Notes: a model not told the origin generated them from the letters alone. A DNA stretch of 7,882 bases from Candidatus Methylomirabilota bacterium (GCA_003105305.1 PQAQ01000216.1:1-7882); one strand, 5' to 3'. Positions 1-7,196 are shown, counted from the first letter of the stretch. Translations and numbers: made by a program.

Positions 1-1691
1 AGCACCGTCATCCGCAATCGGCCGTCATCAAAGATCGGCAACAGGCGCACGCCGATCAGGATGACCAGGGCAAGGGCGGCCACGCACGCCACCCATCGAA
101 GCCACCGGCGGACCACGGCCGCCACCGCCGCCCCCAAGGCGAGGTAATAACAGACGACCATCGGCACGGTGGGCGGAAAAATCTGAACCGACGCAAACGG
201 CAGCCGCGCAAACCAGGCGGCGAGACCCACCAGCAGATCGATCAACCACCCAATGAGCACGGCGCACCAACCCAGAGAACCGGGGATGACGGTCGCGAAC
301 ACAGCAAACAGCATCCCTGCCCCCGTCAAGAGACCGCTCAAGGGCACGATCGGAAGGTTGGCCAGGATGCCGATCGGCGAGATCCGATGGAAGGTCGAGG
401 CGAGAATCGGGGCGGTCCCGAGAAACGCGGCAATAGACAGCCATACGGATGCCGTAACCCAGCGCAGCGGCGCCGGCAGTGAGTCCGACGGCAACCGGTC
501 AGCCGCGACGACAATCGCCATGGTGGCGACGAAGGTCAGTTGAAACCCCACGTCGAACAGACACAGCGGTTGCCACAGCAGCAGCCCCAGGGCGGAGAGG
601 GCGAGAGTGTTGAGCGAATCGGCCTCCCGATCAATGACCAATCCCAGCAGGTAGATATCGGTCATCACCGCGGCCCTGACGACCGATGCGCTTCCGCCGG
701 CGAGGGCCGCATACACGGTGACGAGACCCATTGAGAGCAGCGCACTCACACGCAGCGGGACGCGGACGGCCTTCAACACCACAAACAGCGCGCCGGCGAG
801 GAGGCTCACATTCAGACCGGAAATCGCCAGAATGTGATACGTGCCTGAACTCCGAAACGCCTCATTGATCTGCCTCGAGATGCCGGACCGCTCGCCGAGC
901 GTTATCGCCGCAAGCAAGGACGCCTGATCCGAGGGTAACAGGCCGCCGACCGCTTGGATCAGCCGGCTGCGGAGCGTGTAGGCCAGGGTCAGGACTGGGT
1001 TTCTCTCGCCCGTTCCGCGCCGTTCGATAGGAGAGGCCTCGCCCGCCCACCCTTCCAGAGTCACACCCTGGCTTCTGAGAGACAGCGGATAATCGAACCC
1101 GCCGGGATTCCAGTATCCCCGCGGACGGCGCAGCTTGAACACCCCGCGAAGACGCTCCCCATAGACCGGCACAATGTCGTGGCCGCGCATGGTCAGGCGC
1201 GCGCGACCGGTCACCTCGACCTCCCGTCCTGCCAGCCACAGGGTCCGCAGGTCGAACAGGAAACGAACCCGCCGCCCGCCATCCTCAGCACCCCAGGCGT
1301 CGTTCGTCTGGGTATCGCTCGGCGAGGCCACGACCCCCTCGATCAGGAGCGGCTGGTCCAGAAACGTGTCAGGCAATCGGTCGATGTGATGCGGCAGAAG
1401 AAGGTAGGACTCGACTGCGAGGCGACCCGCACCGAGGGAAAAGAACAGGACGAGGAGGCCGGCGACGGCGATGCGAAGCCGGCAGTACGCGATGCCCAGT
1501 AGGGCGAGGCCGATAGATGCAAGTCCGGTCAGCAACCAGACCGGCACCGGAACCTGCAACAGCCTCGCAACAATAACGCCCAGAAGAAACGCAACAACCA
1601 GCGGAACGAGCGGACGACGCAGCCCGTCGCCGTTCGGGAACCATCCGACGCCGTGCACCTTCGATTCGCTAACGCGTGCCGTTTCGTCCAC
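1..1691 (-). CDS. comEC: ComEC/Rec2-family DNA internalisation protein (C-terminus beyond window)
   Basis: ComEC forms the inner-membrane channel that takes up single-stranded DNA in natural transformation. The minus-strand frame stays open for about 563 codons to the window edge. Residues ~20-75 hold hydrophobic segments (RPLVPLVVAFLLGVIVAR) of the DUF4131-type N-terminus. Residues ~85-200 form a soluble OB-like part with the typical RPRGYWNPGGFDY stretch. From ~235 the Competence domain begins, with LGERSGISRQINEAFRSSGT and then HILAISGLNVSLLAG near residue 286, followed by many membrane segments. The frame ends at LRMTVL, where the family normally continues into the metallo-beta-lactamase-like domain, so that part is missing here. 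The start is uncertain: GTG at 1691 is the first in-frame candidate after a TAA, GTG at 1658 is the alternative, and neither has a clear ribosome site. The gene lies 68 bases downstream of the Asp-box gene, so cotranscription is likely. Family assignment is firm; active DNA uptake is inferred. Confidence 0.93.
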   Translation of the reverse strand, partial: MDETARVSESKVHGVGWFPNGDGLRRPLVPLVVAFLLGVIVARLLQVPVPVWLLTGLASIGLALLGIAYCRLRIAVAGLLVLFFSLGAGRLAVESYLLLPHHIDRLPDTFLDQPLLIEGVVASPSDTQTNDAWGAEDGGRRVRFLFDLRTLWLAGREVEVTGRARLTMRGHDIVPVYGERLRGVFKLRRPRGYWNPGGFDYPLSLRSQGVTLEGWAGEASPIERRGTGERNPVLTLAYTLRSRLIQAVGGLLPSDQASLLAAITLGERSGISRQINEAFRSSGTYHILAISGLNVSLLAGALFVVLKAVRVPLRVSALLSMGLVTVYAALAGGSASVVRAAVMTDIYLLGLVIDREADSLNTLALSALGLLLWQPLCLFDVGFQLTFVATMAIVVAADRLPSDSLPAPLRWVTASVWLSIAAFLGTAPILASTFHRISPIGILANLPIVPLSGLLTGAGMLFAVFATVIPGSLGWCAVLIGWLIDLLVGLAAWFARLPFASVQIFPPTVPMVVCYYLALGAAVAAVVRRWLRWVACVAALALVILIGVRLLPIFDDGRLRMTV

Positions 1692-1759
1692 GCTTCTGTC
1701 GCCCGTTAATCTTACAACCCGGCACCCTTAGGGGTAATCGCCCCCTGTCAACGCGACTG

Positions 1760-3466
1760 CTAAAACTTCCCGGCATTCACAACGGGGTGACCAAGAGAGT
1801 TGTCTCCCCAGGCCCCGACAAAGCCTCCGCTCGTTCTGGTGAAATCGCCGGCAAGGTTATCGTAGTCTCCCATATAAAGAGGATCAACAAACACATCCTG
1901 ATTCGGAACCGCCGGGAAATTGTTCCTGGTGATCTTCTTATTGCTCCAGCTTGCCCCGGCATTCCTGGAGAAGGCGCATTCCCGGTCGATAAGAAAGTTG
2001 CTGGGGTCGCGGCGACGATCATAGAAACAGACACCCACCTTTCCCCCTTTGTCCACAGCGATCCCCGGCTGATACTGATCGGTCCCCAGACCGGAAGATA
2101 ACGGCTCGGCATTGTTGTTAACTCGGACGGGAGTAAGCCAGGTCGCCCCACCGTCTGTCGAACGACTGAACAGGATATCGGTATAGCCGTAGCTCCCGAC
2201 AACCGCGTCAGGTACGGTCAGATTCCGGCCGTCGTGCCAGGCGATATAGATATTGCCGTTCGTAGAGCCTCCCGACCGATCGACGGCCAGCGTGGGAAAT
2301 TCATACCCTGAACGAAAGTTCCCCTGGAGGCGCGCGCAGGTTCCCGCACAGATAACATTATCCACCTGTACTGGGGCCCCAAACGTCACGCCACCGTCGA
2401 TGGATTTTCGAATATCGATTTCGCGGGTCACGAAGTCCTCCGCAAACGCTTCCCAGGCCACATAGAGCTCACCACCAGGCCCAACCGCAACCTGCGAGCC
2501 ATGGACAAACGCATCGCCGCAGACCTCCCGGATCACGACGGGTGGAGAGTTCCAGCTCCCGCCTCGGTCGGTTGAGCGAACCAACTCGATGGCGGTCCGC
2601 GGGATGGGAAGGCCGGACGCCGAGTCGAAGCCGCACAAGTCGCCCGAGTCATCGAAATCGGTGTAGGTCACATAGATCCTGTTCGGGTTTGTCGGGTCGA
2701 CGGCCATCCACGGTTTGTCCAGAAAGTGATTCACCCCGTCCTTGCTGGCTGCCGAAATCGGATTGCCGAACGTCTGTCCCCCATCGAACGATTGCGAGAT
2801 CGAAATATCGCTTGTTGTCGCCCTTCCGAAGATCGACGTAGCGTAGAATGTATTTGCGTCGCCACAACCAACGACCGGATCTCCGACAAGAAAATCGGTC
2901 GCGACCGGCCCGGGGTTCAAATATCCTTGATCGGTGAAGCGGCCCCCCTTGTTCGTAGAGCGAGAGATCCCAACGAGACTTGCGCCGATACCCGGCAGAG
3001 ACAGGGTCTCCAGCAGGCTCCCGGTATCGTTGAAGCCTACCACCACATTGCTCCCACACCAGGCGGTCGAGGTTTCACTCTGAGTGAACCCTCCCCGGCG
3101 CGAGGACGACACATCGACGGCCGGGTTTGAGACCTGCGCCGCCGCCAGCATCCGATCCGCAGGGGTCTCTCCCGCGTCCGTCTGACGAATCGGTTGATCC
3201 ATACCGGACGGCAGCGACAGCACCCGGCGGAGGCGCGGTTCGATCTGATCCCACCGCTCTGCCAGATTAATCAGGTTCAACGTACCGCTCGACAGCATCT
3301 GTCGCCTGGATTCGGGTAGGCGTTGTGCGGAGGCCCTGACCCGCTCCGCCGCCTGTTTCATGCCGACTAACCGCTCCAGAGCGACTTGGGCCCACGCCGC
3401 CTGAACGTGTACAACAACAAGACTTCCCGCCAAGACAATGATACCCGCACCTCGTCGATTCATCAT
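1760..3466 (-). CDS. Exported sialidase-fold (Asp-box/BNR) beta-propeller protein, function unknown
   Basis: The 568-residue product starts at ATG 3466, six bases after an AGGAG ribosome site; an ORF extension upstream lacks such a site. Residues 1-26 form a Sec signal peptide (MMNRRGAG, hydrophobic core, then AWA before Gln27) with no lipobox cysteine, so the protein is probably periplasmic or secreted. Residues ~27-105 look helical and charged. The rest carries six Asp-box-like repeats, near 170 (STNKGGRF), 226 (SFDGGQTF), 298 (STDRGGSW), 355 (SIDGGVTF), 436 (STDGGATW) and 500 (SRNAGASW, degenerate), typical of a sialidase-type beta-propeller. The mature part has eight cysteines, near 137, 201, 278, 316, 373, 377, 480 and 497, which could form disulfides. 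I see no F/YRIP motif, so sialidase activity is doubtful; glycan or protein binding is as likely. It lies between a CPBP protease and comEC, probably in one operon. Real substrate unknown. Confidence 0.88.
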   Translation of the reverse strand: MMNRRGAGIIVLAGSLVVVHVQAAWAQVALERLVGMKQAAERVRASAQRLPESRRQMLSSGTLNLINLAERWDQIEPRLRRVLSLPSGMDQPIRQTDAGETPADRMLAAAQVSNPAVDVSSSRRGGFTQSETSTAWCGSNVVVGFNDTGSLLETLSLPGIGASLVGISRSTNKGGRFTDQGYLNPGPVATDFLVGDPVVGCGDANTFYATSIFGRATTSDISISQSFDGGQTFGNPISAASKDGVNHFLDKPWMAVDPTNPNRIYVTYTDFDDSGDLCGFDSASGLPIPRTAIELVRSTDRGGSWNSPPVVIREVCGDAFVHGSQVAVGPGGELYVAWEAFAEDFVTREIDIRKSIDGGVTFGAPVQVDNVICAGTCARLQGNFRSGYEFPTLAVDRSGGSTNGNIYIAWHDGRNLTVPDAVVGSYGYTDILFSRSTDGGATWLTPVRVNNNAEPLSSGLGTDQYQPGIAVDKGGKVGVCFYDRRRDPSNFLIDRECAFSRNAGASWSNKKITRNNFPAVPNQDVFVDPLYMGDYDNLAGDFTRTSGGFVGAWGDNSLGHPVVNAGKF

Positions 3467-3472
3467 GCCGGA

Positions 3473-3477
3473 CTCCT
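3473..3477 (-). promoter_or_regulatory. Ribosome binding site deciding the start of the Asp-box protein
   Basis: Read on the minus strand, AGGAG lies six bases before the ATG at 3466 (nine before a second ATG at 3463). The longer frame beginning at 3514 has no comparable site and would place 16 polar residues ahead of the signal peptide, so 3466 is preferred. Confidence 0.75.
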
Positions 3478-3554
3478 TTTCGCTTCGAGATTCAGATGGC
3501 CTGCAGATCAGCATTGAGCGCCGCCCCGTAGCTGTCTGTTCTGTCCTCGCCGAC

Positions 3555-4520
3555 TCACTTTCCGCCCCTTAGAAAGAGGACCCACATCGCATCGACCATG
3601 GCGTGAACTGCTGCCGATGCGATGATGGAATTGGTCCTCCGGAACACATACCCGTATCCCAGTCCGGCAATAGCGGCTACTCCGACGTACGGCCAGTTCG
3701 GGACGTCAAATCCCAACGCCCTTTTATTCACATGCGCCAGCCCAAACACAACCGACGCAATAACCAGCGCGTACATCGGCCCCAGACGAGAGCGGAGCAG
3801 ACCCTGAATCGCGCCACGAAACAGTATCTCTTCAACCACGCCGATACTGACAAAGATCATCGGAACAGCGACCAGTATCGCCACCGGCACCGCGACAATC
3901 AGAGGCGCTCCAAGAGGATTGAGCCGCACCACCTTAGCGATCCCCACTGTGGTCAGTCCGGTCAACAGCGTGATCGTCAGCAGCGCGATACTCAGCACGC
4001 CAAAGGTGGCCGCCGTCGGAGCCAGGTCGGCGCTTTTGAACGACAGATCGCACTTCAGATCGAATTTGCGCCATCCTGAAAGGACGACAAGCGCATAAAT
4101 AATGGCCGCATACACGCCTAACGGCAGAGCGGTGGACTTGCCGCCGCCGAACTGCACGCGCAGCCAATTCGTGTCGACGATCTTCAGCTCAATCAGCAAC
4201 CAGATCCACAACACGACGGCGAAATTAATCGCCAGGTCTCCTCCAGTACATGTACCGTCAGATTTTGGCCCGGTCAGGTAGAGCAGCAAGGTCGGTAACC
4301 CGAAATATCCCGCCAATAGCGCAAAGAACGTGAAGTCCCACTGATCGACCGCTCCGCTCATCGTGCTGTAATACGCCAGCATGAGACATGGAAGCCACCA
4401 GACACGAATGGGATTGTCCGCAAGCCAGGCGCCCACGACCCCTCGAATCGATTGTTTCATCATCGCGATGAGCGTCGCCGCCAGCACGACGATGCCGATG
4501 ACGACTACGACGATCCCCAT
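3555..4520 (-). CDS. CPBP-family intramembrane metalloprotease (CAAX protease/Rce1-like)
   Basis: The 321-residue protein is almost entirely hydrophobic, with roughly eight to ten membrane segments. Its C-terminal third carries the CPBP (Abi/Rce1) signature: motif 1 EEILFRG with Glu230, Glu231 and Arg235; motif 2 FGLAH with Phe259 and His263; and motif 3 HAMVD with His306 and Asp310. In characterised relatives the glutamate and histidines form the active site of an intramembrane endopeptidase, and all are present, so it is probably active. Substrates of bacterial members are mostly unknown; roles range from prenyl-protein processing to bacteriocin self-immunity. The N-terminal half has no family motif I recognise. 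ATG 4520 is well supported by GGAGG seven bases upstream and by a promoter candidate behind it. It appears to be the first gene of a minus-strand unit with the exported Asp-box protein and comEC. Whether it processes either neighbour is speculation. Confidence 0.9.
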   Translation of the reverse strand: MGIVVVVIGIVVLAATLIAMMKQSIRGVVGAWLADNPIRVWWLPCLMLAYYSTMSGAVDQWDFTFFALLAGYFGLPTLLLYLTGPKSDGTCTGGDLAINFAVVLWIWLLIELKIVDTNWLRVQFGGGKSTALPLGVYAAIIYALVVLSGWRKFDLKCDLSFKSADLAPTAATFGVLSIALLTITLLTGLTTVGIAKVVRLNPLGAPLIVAVPVAILVAVPMIFVSIGVVEEILFRGAIQGLLRSRLGPMYALVIASVVFGLAHVNKRALGFDVPNWPYVGVAAIAGLGYGYVFRRTNSIIASAAVHAMVDAMWVLFLRGGK

Positions 4521-4527
4521 TCAGGAA

Positions 4528-4532
4528 CCTCC
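4528..4532 (-). promoter_or_regulatory. Ribosome binding site of the CPBP protease gene
   Basis: On the minus strand GGAGG sits seven bases before ATG 4520, a near-ideal Shine-Dalgarno sequence that fixes this start. Confidence 0.8.
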
Positions 4533-4560
4533 ACAGCCCGACCCGTCTCTTATTCGCGCC

Positions 4561-4590
4561 TTTATAACAACCGCGTCGTGAGCGTATCAA
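4561..4590 (-). promoter_or_regulatory. Sigma70-like promoter for the protease/Asp-box/comEC unit
   Basis: On the minus strand a -35 box TTGATA (4590-4585, five of six consensus bases) and a -10 box TATAAA (4566-4561, five of six) are separated by 18 bases. Transcription would start near 4554, giving a leader of about 34 bases with the GGAGG site inside it. This is a sequence match only. Confidence 0.55.
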
Positions 4591-4600
4591 GCGAATTATA

Positions 4601-4629
4601 TTTACTTAGCACACTCTCTTCACTACAAT
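4601..4629 (+). promoter_or_regulatory. Candidate sigma70-like promoter for lptFG, implying a leaderless lptF message
   Basis: TTTACT (4601-4606, four of six consensus bases) and TACAAT (4624-4629, five of six) are separated by 17 bases. Transcription would begin about six to eight bases after the -10 box, near 4635-4637, which coincides with the lptF ATG at 4637. Its -35 box lies ten bases from the -35 box of the opposing promoter, so the two would be back to back and could compete for polymerase or share a regulator. Confidence 0.42.
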
Positions 4630-4636
4630 TTATGAG

Positions 4637-5929
4637 ATGCAACAACCGCGCCGTACACCGCACACGTCGCTCCCCGCCTCTCGCGTCAACGGGGCAACCG
4701 TTTTCACCAGACGGCCGCGTCCCTTCTGTCTGATCGACCGGCACCTGCTGAGCGAGATGACGGCCTCCTTTGCGCTTGGGCTCGTGACCTTTACCTTTGT
4801 CCTATTGATGGATCAGATGATGCGCGTGATGGATCTGATCATCAATAAAGGCGCGCCGGTTAGCGTGGTCTTGCGCCTTATCGCCTATGTCCTGCCCTTT
4901 TCGCTGACGGTGACGATCCCGATGTCCGTATTGCTGGCCGTTCTCGCAACATATGGCCGCGTCTCATCCGAAGGCGAGGCGGTTGTGCTCAAGGCGAGCG
5001 GCCTGAGTTTGTATCGCCTGATGGCGCCCGGGGTTCTTTTCGGTATCGTCGCGACACTTGCAACCCTGTGGATCAGCACGCTGATTCAGCCCAGCAGCAC
5101 ACGGGCCTTCAAGACGTTGACGTATCAGCTCTATCATACCCGGGCGCTAACCGCGCTGGAGGAGGGGATATTCAACACCGAATACCCCGGGCTTGCCATC
5201 TATGTGGATCGTTCGGACAAACGGGACGGGACGTTTCACGGCGTCCTGATTATCGACCAACGAAGCCAGGCCGATCAGCATCTGATCATCGCTCAGAAAG
5301 GACAGTTGTTCAACAAGGATGATGACTCAGAAACGCCGATCGGGCTTCAGCTCTCAAACGGGGTGCTCCAGATCGGCTCACGCGACGACCCGGCCCGGTA
5401 TCGACATCTGGATTTCGAAACCTACGATCTGAAGATCTTCGACGGCGCCCTTGCCGAGACCGTGGCGCGTGTCAGGCAGAGCAAAGAGATGAATCTTGAA
5501 GAGCTGCGAACGGAGATTGCGCGATTGACCAGGGACGGAGGCAAGGCCTGGCCGCTGCAGGTTGAACTGCACAAGAAATTTGCGCTCCCCATTGCCTGTC
5601 TTATTCTGAGCCTGATCGGCGCGCCGCTCGCCATCCGGATCAAAAAGGCCAGTCGCGGCGTCAGCCTCGCCCTCAGCGTGGCATTTGCCGTGTTCTACTA
5701 TATCCTGTTGGCGACCGGCGAGAGTCTTGGCGCCCGCGGACGAATCGAGCCGGCCATCGGCATATGGTTCCCGAACCTCACCCTGGGCGTCATTGCCATC
5801 AGCCTGGTTCTTGCGGAGGGCCGCGAAGCGGCGCTGCCCGCCAAATTGCAATCTCTGATAGGAACGGCAATCCGCCTCCAGCGGTCGGCTTTCAGCAGGG
5901 GGAGATCCCTGCTGACCCCTGATCGCTAA
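4637..5929 (+). CDS. lptF: LPS export ABC transporter permease LptF
   Basis: LptF and LptG form the membrane part of LptB2FG, which extracts lipopolysaccharide from the inner membrane and passes it to the LptC/LptA bridge. This 430-residue protein has the YjgP/YjgQ layout: LIDRHLLSEMTASFALGL at ~32-49 leading into TM1 (43-62), hydrophobic TM2 (77-106) and TM3 (130-150), the conserved cytoplasmic stretch GRVSSEGEAVVLKASGLSLY (~107-126), a periplasmic beta-rich domain (~170-275), then TM4-TM6 (~314-393), including LHKKFALPIACLILSLIGAPL. Called LptF rather than LptG because it comes first in the pair and carries the SSEGE motif. About 31 basic, polar residues precede the usual start. ATG 4637 is still preferred, because the next in-frame ATG (codon 41) would remove the conserved IDRHLLSE. 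No good ribosome site is seen, which fits leaderless translation. lptG follows after 17 bases. Confidence 0.93.
   Translation: MQQPRRTPHTSLPASRVNGATVFTRRPRPFCLIDRHLLSEMTASFALGLVTFTFVLLMDQMMRVMDLIINKGAPVSVVLRLIAYVLPFSLTVTIPMSVLLAVLATYGRVSSEGEAVVLKASGLSLYRLMAPGVLFGIVATLATLWISTLIQPSSTRAFKTLTYQLYHTRALTALEEGIFNTEYPGLAIYVDRSDKRDGTFHGVLIIDQRSQADQHLIIAQKGQLFNKDDDSETPIGLQLSNGVLQIGSRDDPARYRHLDFETYDLKIFDGALAETVARVRQSKEMNLEELRTEIARLTRDGGKAWPLQVELHKKFALPIACLILSLIGAPLAIRIKKASRGVSLALSVAFAVFYYILLATGESLGARGRIEPAIGIWFPNLTLGVIAISLVLAEGREAALPAKLQSLIGTAIRLQRSAFSRGRSLLTPDR
5892..5915 (+). repeat. Perfect 9-bp hairpin in the lptF-lptG junction
   Basis: TCAGCAGGG (5892-5900) is the exact reverse complement of CCCTGCTGA (5907-5915), with a six-base loop GGAGAT. 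It lies in the last codons of lptF. A second pair of exact arms, GCTTTCAG (5888-5895) and CTGAAAGC (5933-5940), encloses it and the lptF stop codon, but shares bases with the inner stem, so the two folds compete. No U-run follows, so it does not look like an intrinsic terminator. It may affect translation or decay of the lptG part of the message. Confidence 0.6.
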
Positions 5930-5946
5930 ACCCTGAAAGCAAGACC

Positions 5947-7029
5947 ATGGCCTCCATGCGAATCCTGGATCGTTACCTTGCCGGAGAGTTTCTGAGAATA
6001 TTCATCTTCTCGCTGGCCGTTTTTCTCTCGCTCTCCGCCATCGTCGATCTGTTCGATCGCCTTTCCCGCTTCCTTGATGTGTCGGGCATGGTGGTGATTC
6101 AGTACTACGTCAATAGGCTGCCATGGTTCGGGTTCCAGGTCATGCCGGTGGCCGTGCTGCTGGCAGCCCTGTTCAGTCTCGGACGCATGGCTCGAAACAA
6201 TGAACTGCTGGCCATGAAGATGGGTCACCTGAGCGCCTTCCGCATTGTGGTTCCGCTCCTGGTGCTCGGCGTCATGGTGAGCGTTGCGGTCTTGATCCTT
6301 GGTGAATCGATCATCCCTCGAATGAATGAGCGGGCCCTGGACGCATACCGGGTACACGTGCAGAAGGTCTCACCCTTTCAGCGGACAAAGAACAACGATA
6401 TCTGGTACCGGGCCAAGGGCAATCGATTTCTGCACATCTCACTGTTGGAGCCGGTATCGGGTACCGTCCGAGGACTCACCCTCTTTGAACTCACGCCAGA
6501 TTTTCGGCTGCAGAAACGGATCGATGCCAAAGAGGCCACCTGGCAGGACGGACGGTGGCAACTTTACAACGGACAGGTGTCGTCGACCACGCCCGACGGG
6601 ACCCATCGGGTCGATCCGTTCAGGACTCTGACACTCTATCTCGAAGAAAAGCCCGCTGATCTCGCGCAAGTCGTGCGAGAGGCGGAGGAGATGACCTCCG
6701 GGGAGCTACGGGAGTATATCGAGAGGTTGGCCAAAACCGGGGTGAACTCGGTTCGATATCAGGTGGACCTGGCGGCGAAGGGCGCCGGGGCCTTTGCCAA
6801 TCTCGTGATGGCCCTGATCGGGATCGCCTTCGCCCTCCGCACCGGCAAGCGCGGCGTGATGGCCTGGACGGGCGCCTGCGTGGTGGTCGCTGTCGCCTAC
6901 TCGATCCTCAACTCGTTCTGCGTCTCGTTAGGGCGCGGCGGTGTCGTACCCCCGCTTGTCGCGGCCTGGCTTCCCAATGCCCTCTTCACCGCCGCCGGCC
7001 TCGGATCTATATTGACAGCCAAGAACTGA
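5947..7029 (+). CDS. lptG: LPS export ABC transporter permease LptG
   Basis: Partner of LptF in LptB2FG. The 360-residue length matches the family. It opens with MRILDRYLAGEFLRIFIFSL, the typical LptG start into TM1 (~15-35). The motif LFSLGRMARNNELLAMKMGHLSAFRI (75-100), the cytoplasmic segment thought to contact LptB, follows TM2 (~62-78). TM3 spans ~98-120, and a periplasmic jelly-roll region (~125-235) contains DIWYRAKGNRFLHI and KEATWQDGRWQLYNG. TM4-TM6 (~281-355) follow, including AFANLVMALIGIAFALRTGKRG. The chosen ATG at 5947 lies 17 bases after the lptF stop; ATG 5956, three codons on, is equally plausible, and neither has a strong ribosome site, suggesting translational coupling to lptF. 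LptB, LptC and LptA are not in the window. Assignment is firm. Confidence 0.95.
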   Translation: MASMRILDRYLAGEFLRIFIFSLAVFLSLSAIVDLFDRLSRFLDVSGMVVIQYYVNRLPWFGFQVMPVAVLLAALFSLGRMARNNELLAMKMGHLSAFRIVVPLLVLGVMVSVAVLILGESIIPRMNERALDAYRVHVQKVSPFQRTKNNDIWYRAKGNRFLHISLLEPVSGTVRGLTLFELTPDFRLQKRIDAKEATWQDGRWQLYNGQVSSTTPDGTHRVDPFRTLTLYLEEKPADLAQVVREAEEMTSGELREYIERLAKTGVNSVRYQVDLAAKGAGAFANLVMALIGIAFALRTGKRGVMAWTGACVVVAVAYSILNSFCVSLGRGGVVPPLVAAWLPNALFTAAGLGSILTAKN

Positions 7030-7041
7030 CGACCGCTCAAC

Positions 7042-7076
7042 GTTGGATGTTCGATGTTGAACCGTGCACGTTGAAC
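7042..7076 (+). repeat. Degenerate 7-bp tandem repeat downstream of lptG
   Basis: Five consecutive heptamers read GTTGGAT, GTTCGAT, GTTGAAC, CGTGCAC, GTTGAAC. Four of the five fit GTTSRAY, and the fourth is divergent. The tract begins 13 bases after the lptG stop. The same letters also allow small inverted pairings (GTTC/GAAC). Heptameric intergenic repeats occur in several bacterial groups; whether this one is a dispersed family here needs the whole genome. Confidence 0.55.
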
Positions 7077-7127
7077 ATTCACCCCTGACCCCCTACGTCC
7101 CCATGCTCCGGGAATCCAGCTACCGTC

Positions 7128-7152
7128 TGGCCACACTCCGCATGTGTGGCCA
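7128..7152. repeat. Perfect 9-bp inverted repeat between lptG and ahcY
   Basis: TGGCCACAC (7128-7136) and GTGTGGCCA (7144-7152) are exact reverse complements around a seven-base loop TCCGCAT. The position allows two readings: a transcript hairpin about 100 bases after lptG that could end or protect the lptFG message, though only AATATTG and no U-run follows; or a protein-binding dyad, since its edge lies eight bases upstream of the ahcY -35 box. The sequence does not decide between them. Confidence 0.55.
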
Positions 7153-7160
7153 ATATTGCC

Positions 7161-7190
7161 TTGACCTGCAAGTTCGTTGCTGCGTATACT
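7161..7190 (+). promoter_or_regulatory. Sigma70-like promoter for ahcY
   Basis: TTGACC (7161-7166, five of six consensus bases) and TATACT (7185-7190, five of six) are spaced by 18 bases. Transcription would start near 7197, leaving an untranslated leader of about 120 bases before ahcY. Confidence 0.5.
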
Positions 7191-7196
7191 TCCCCA

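Noticed and set aside
28..1644. Several open frames on both strands inside the comEC region (for example 862-1239 minus and 954-1502 plus)
   Set aside because: They are Arg/Pro/Ser-rich frames in high-GC DNA, lie out of frame within or antisense to comEC, and match no family. The comEC frame itself is continuous.
1715..1751. Perfect TTGACA on the minus strand (1751-1746) plus a short GGGG/CCCC stem between the Asp-box gene and comEC
   Set aside because: No -10 box at 16-18 bases follows the TTGACA, and the stem has only about five pairs with no U-run, so neither a promoter nor a terminator can be supported.
3467..3554. Separate promoter for the Asp-box protein gene
   Set aside because: No convincing -35/-10 pair on the minus strand in this 88-base gap; only the ribosome site is clear.
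5378..5851. 157-codon open frame antisense to lptF
   Set aside because: Its composition (Gln, Arg, Asp and Gly rich) is that of an antisense shadow, there is no ribosome site or recognisable domain, and lptF is well supported.
5926..6357. 143-codon open frame antisense to lptG
   Set aside because: His/Gln/Glu-rich product typical of an antisense reading of membrane-protein codons. No motif was recognised.
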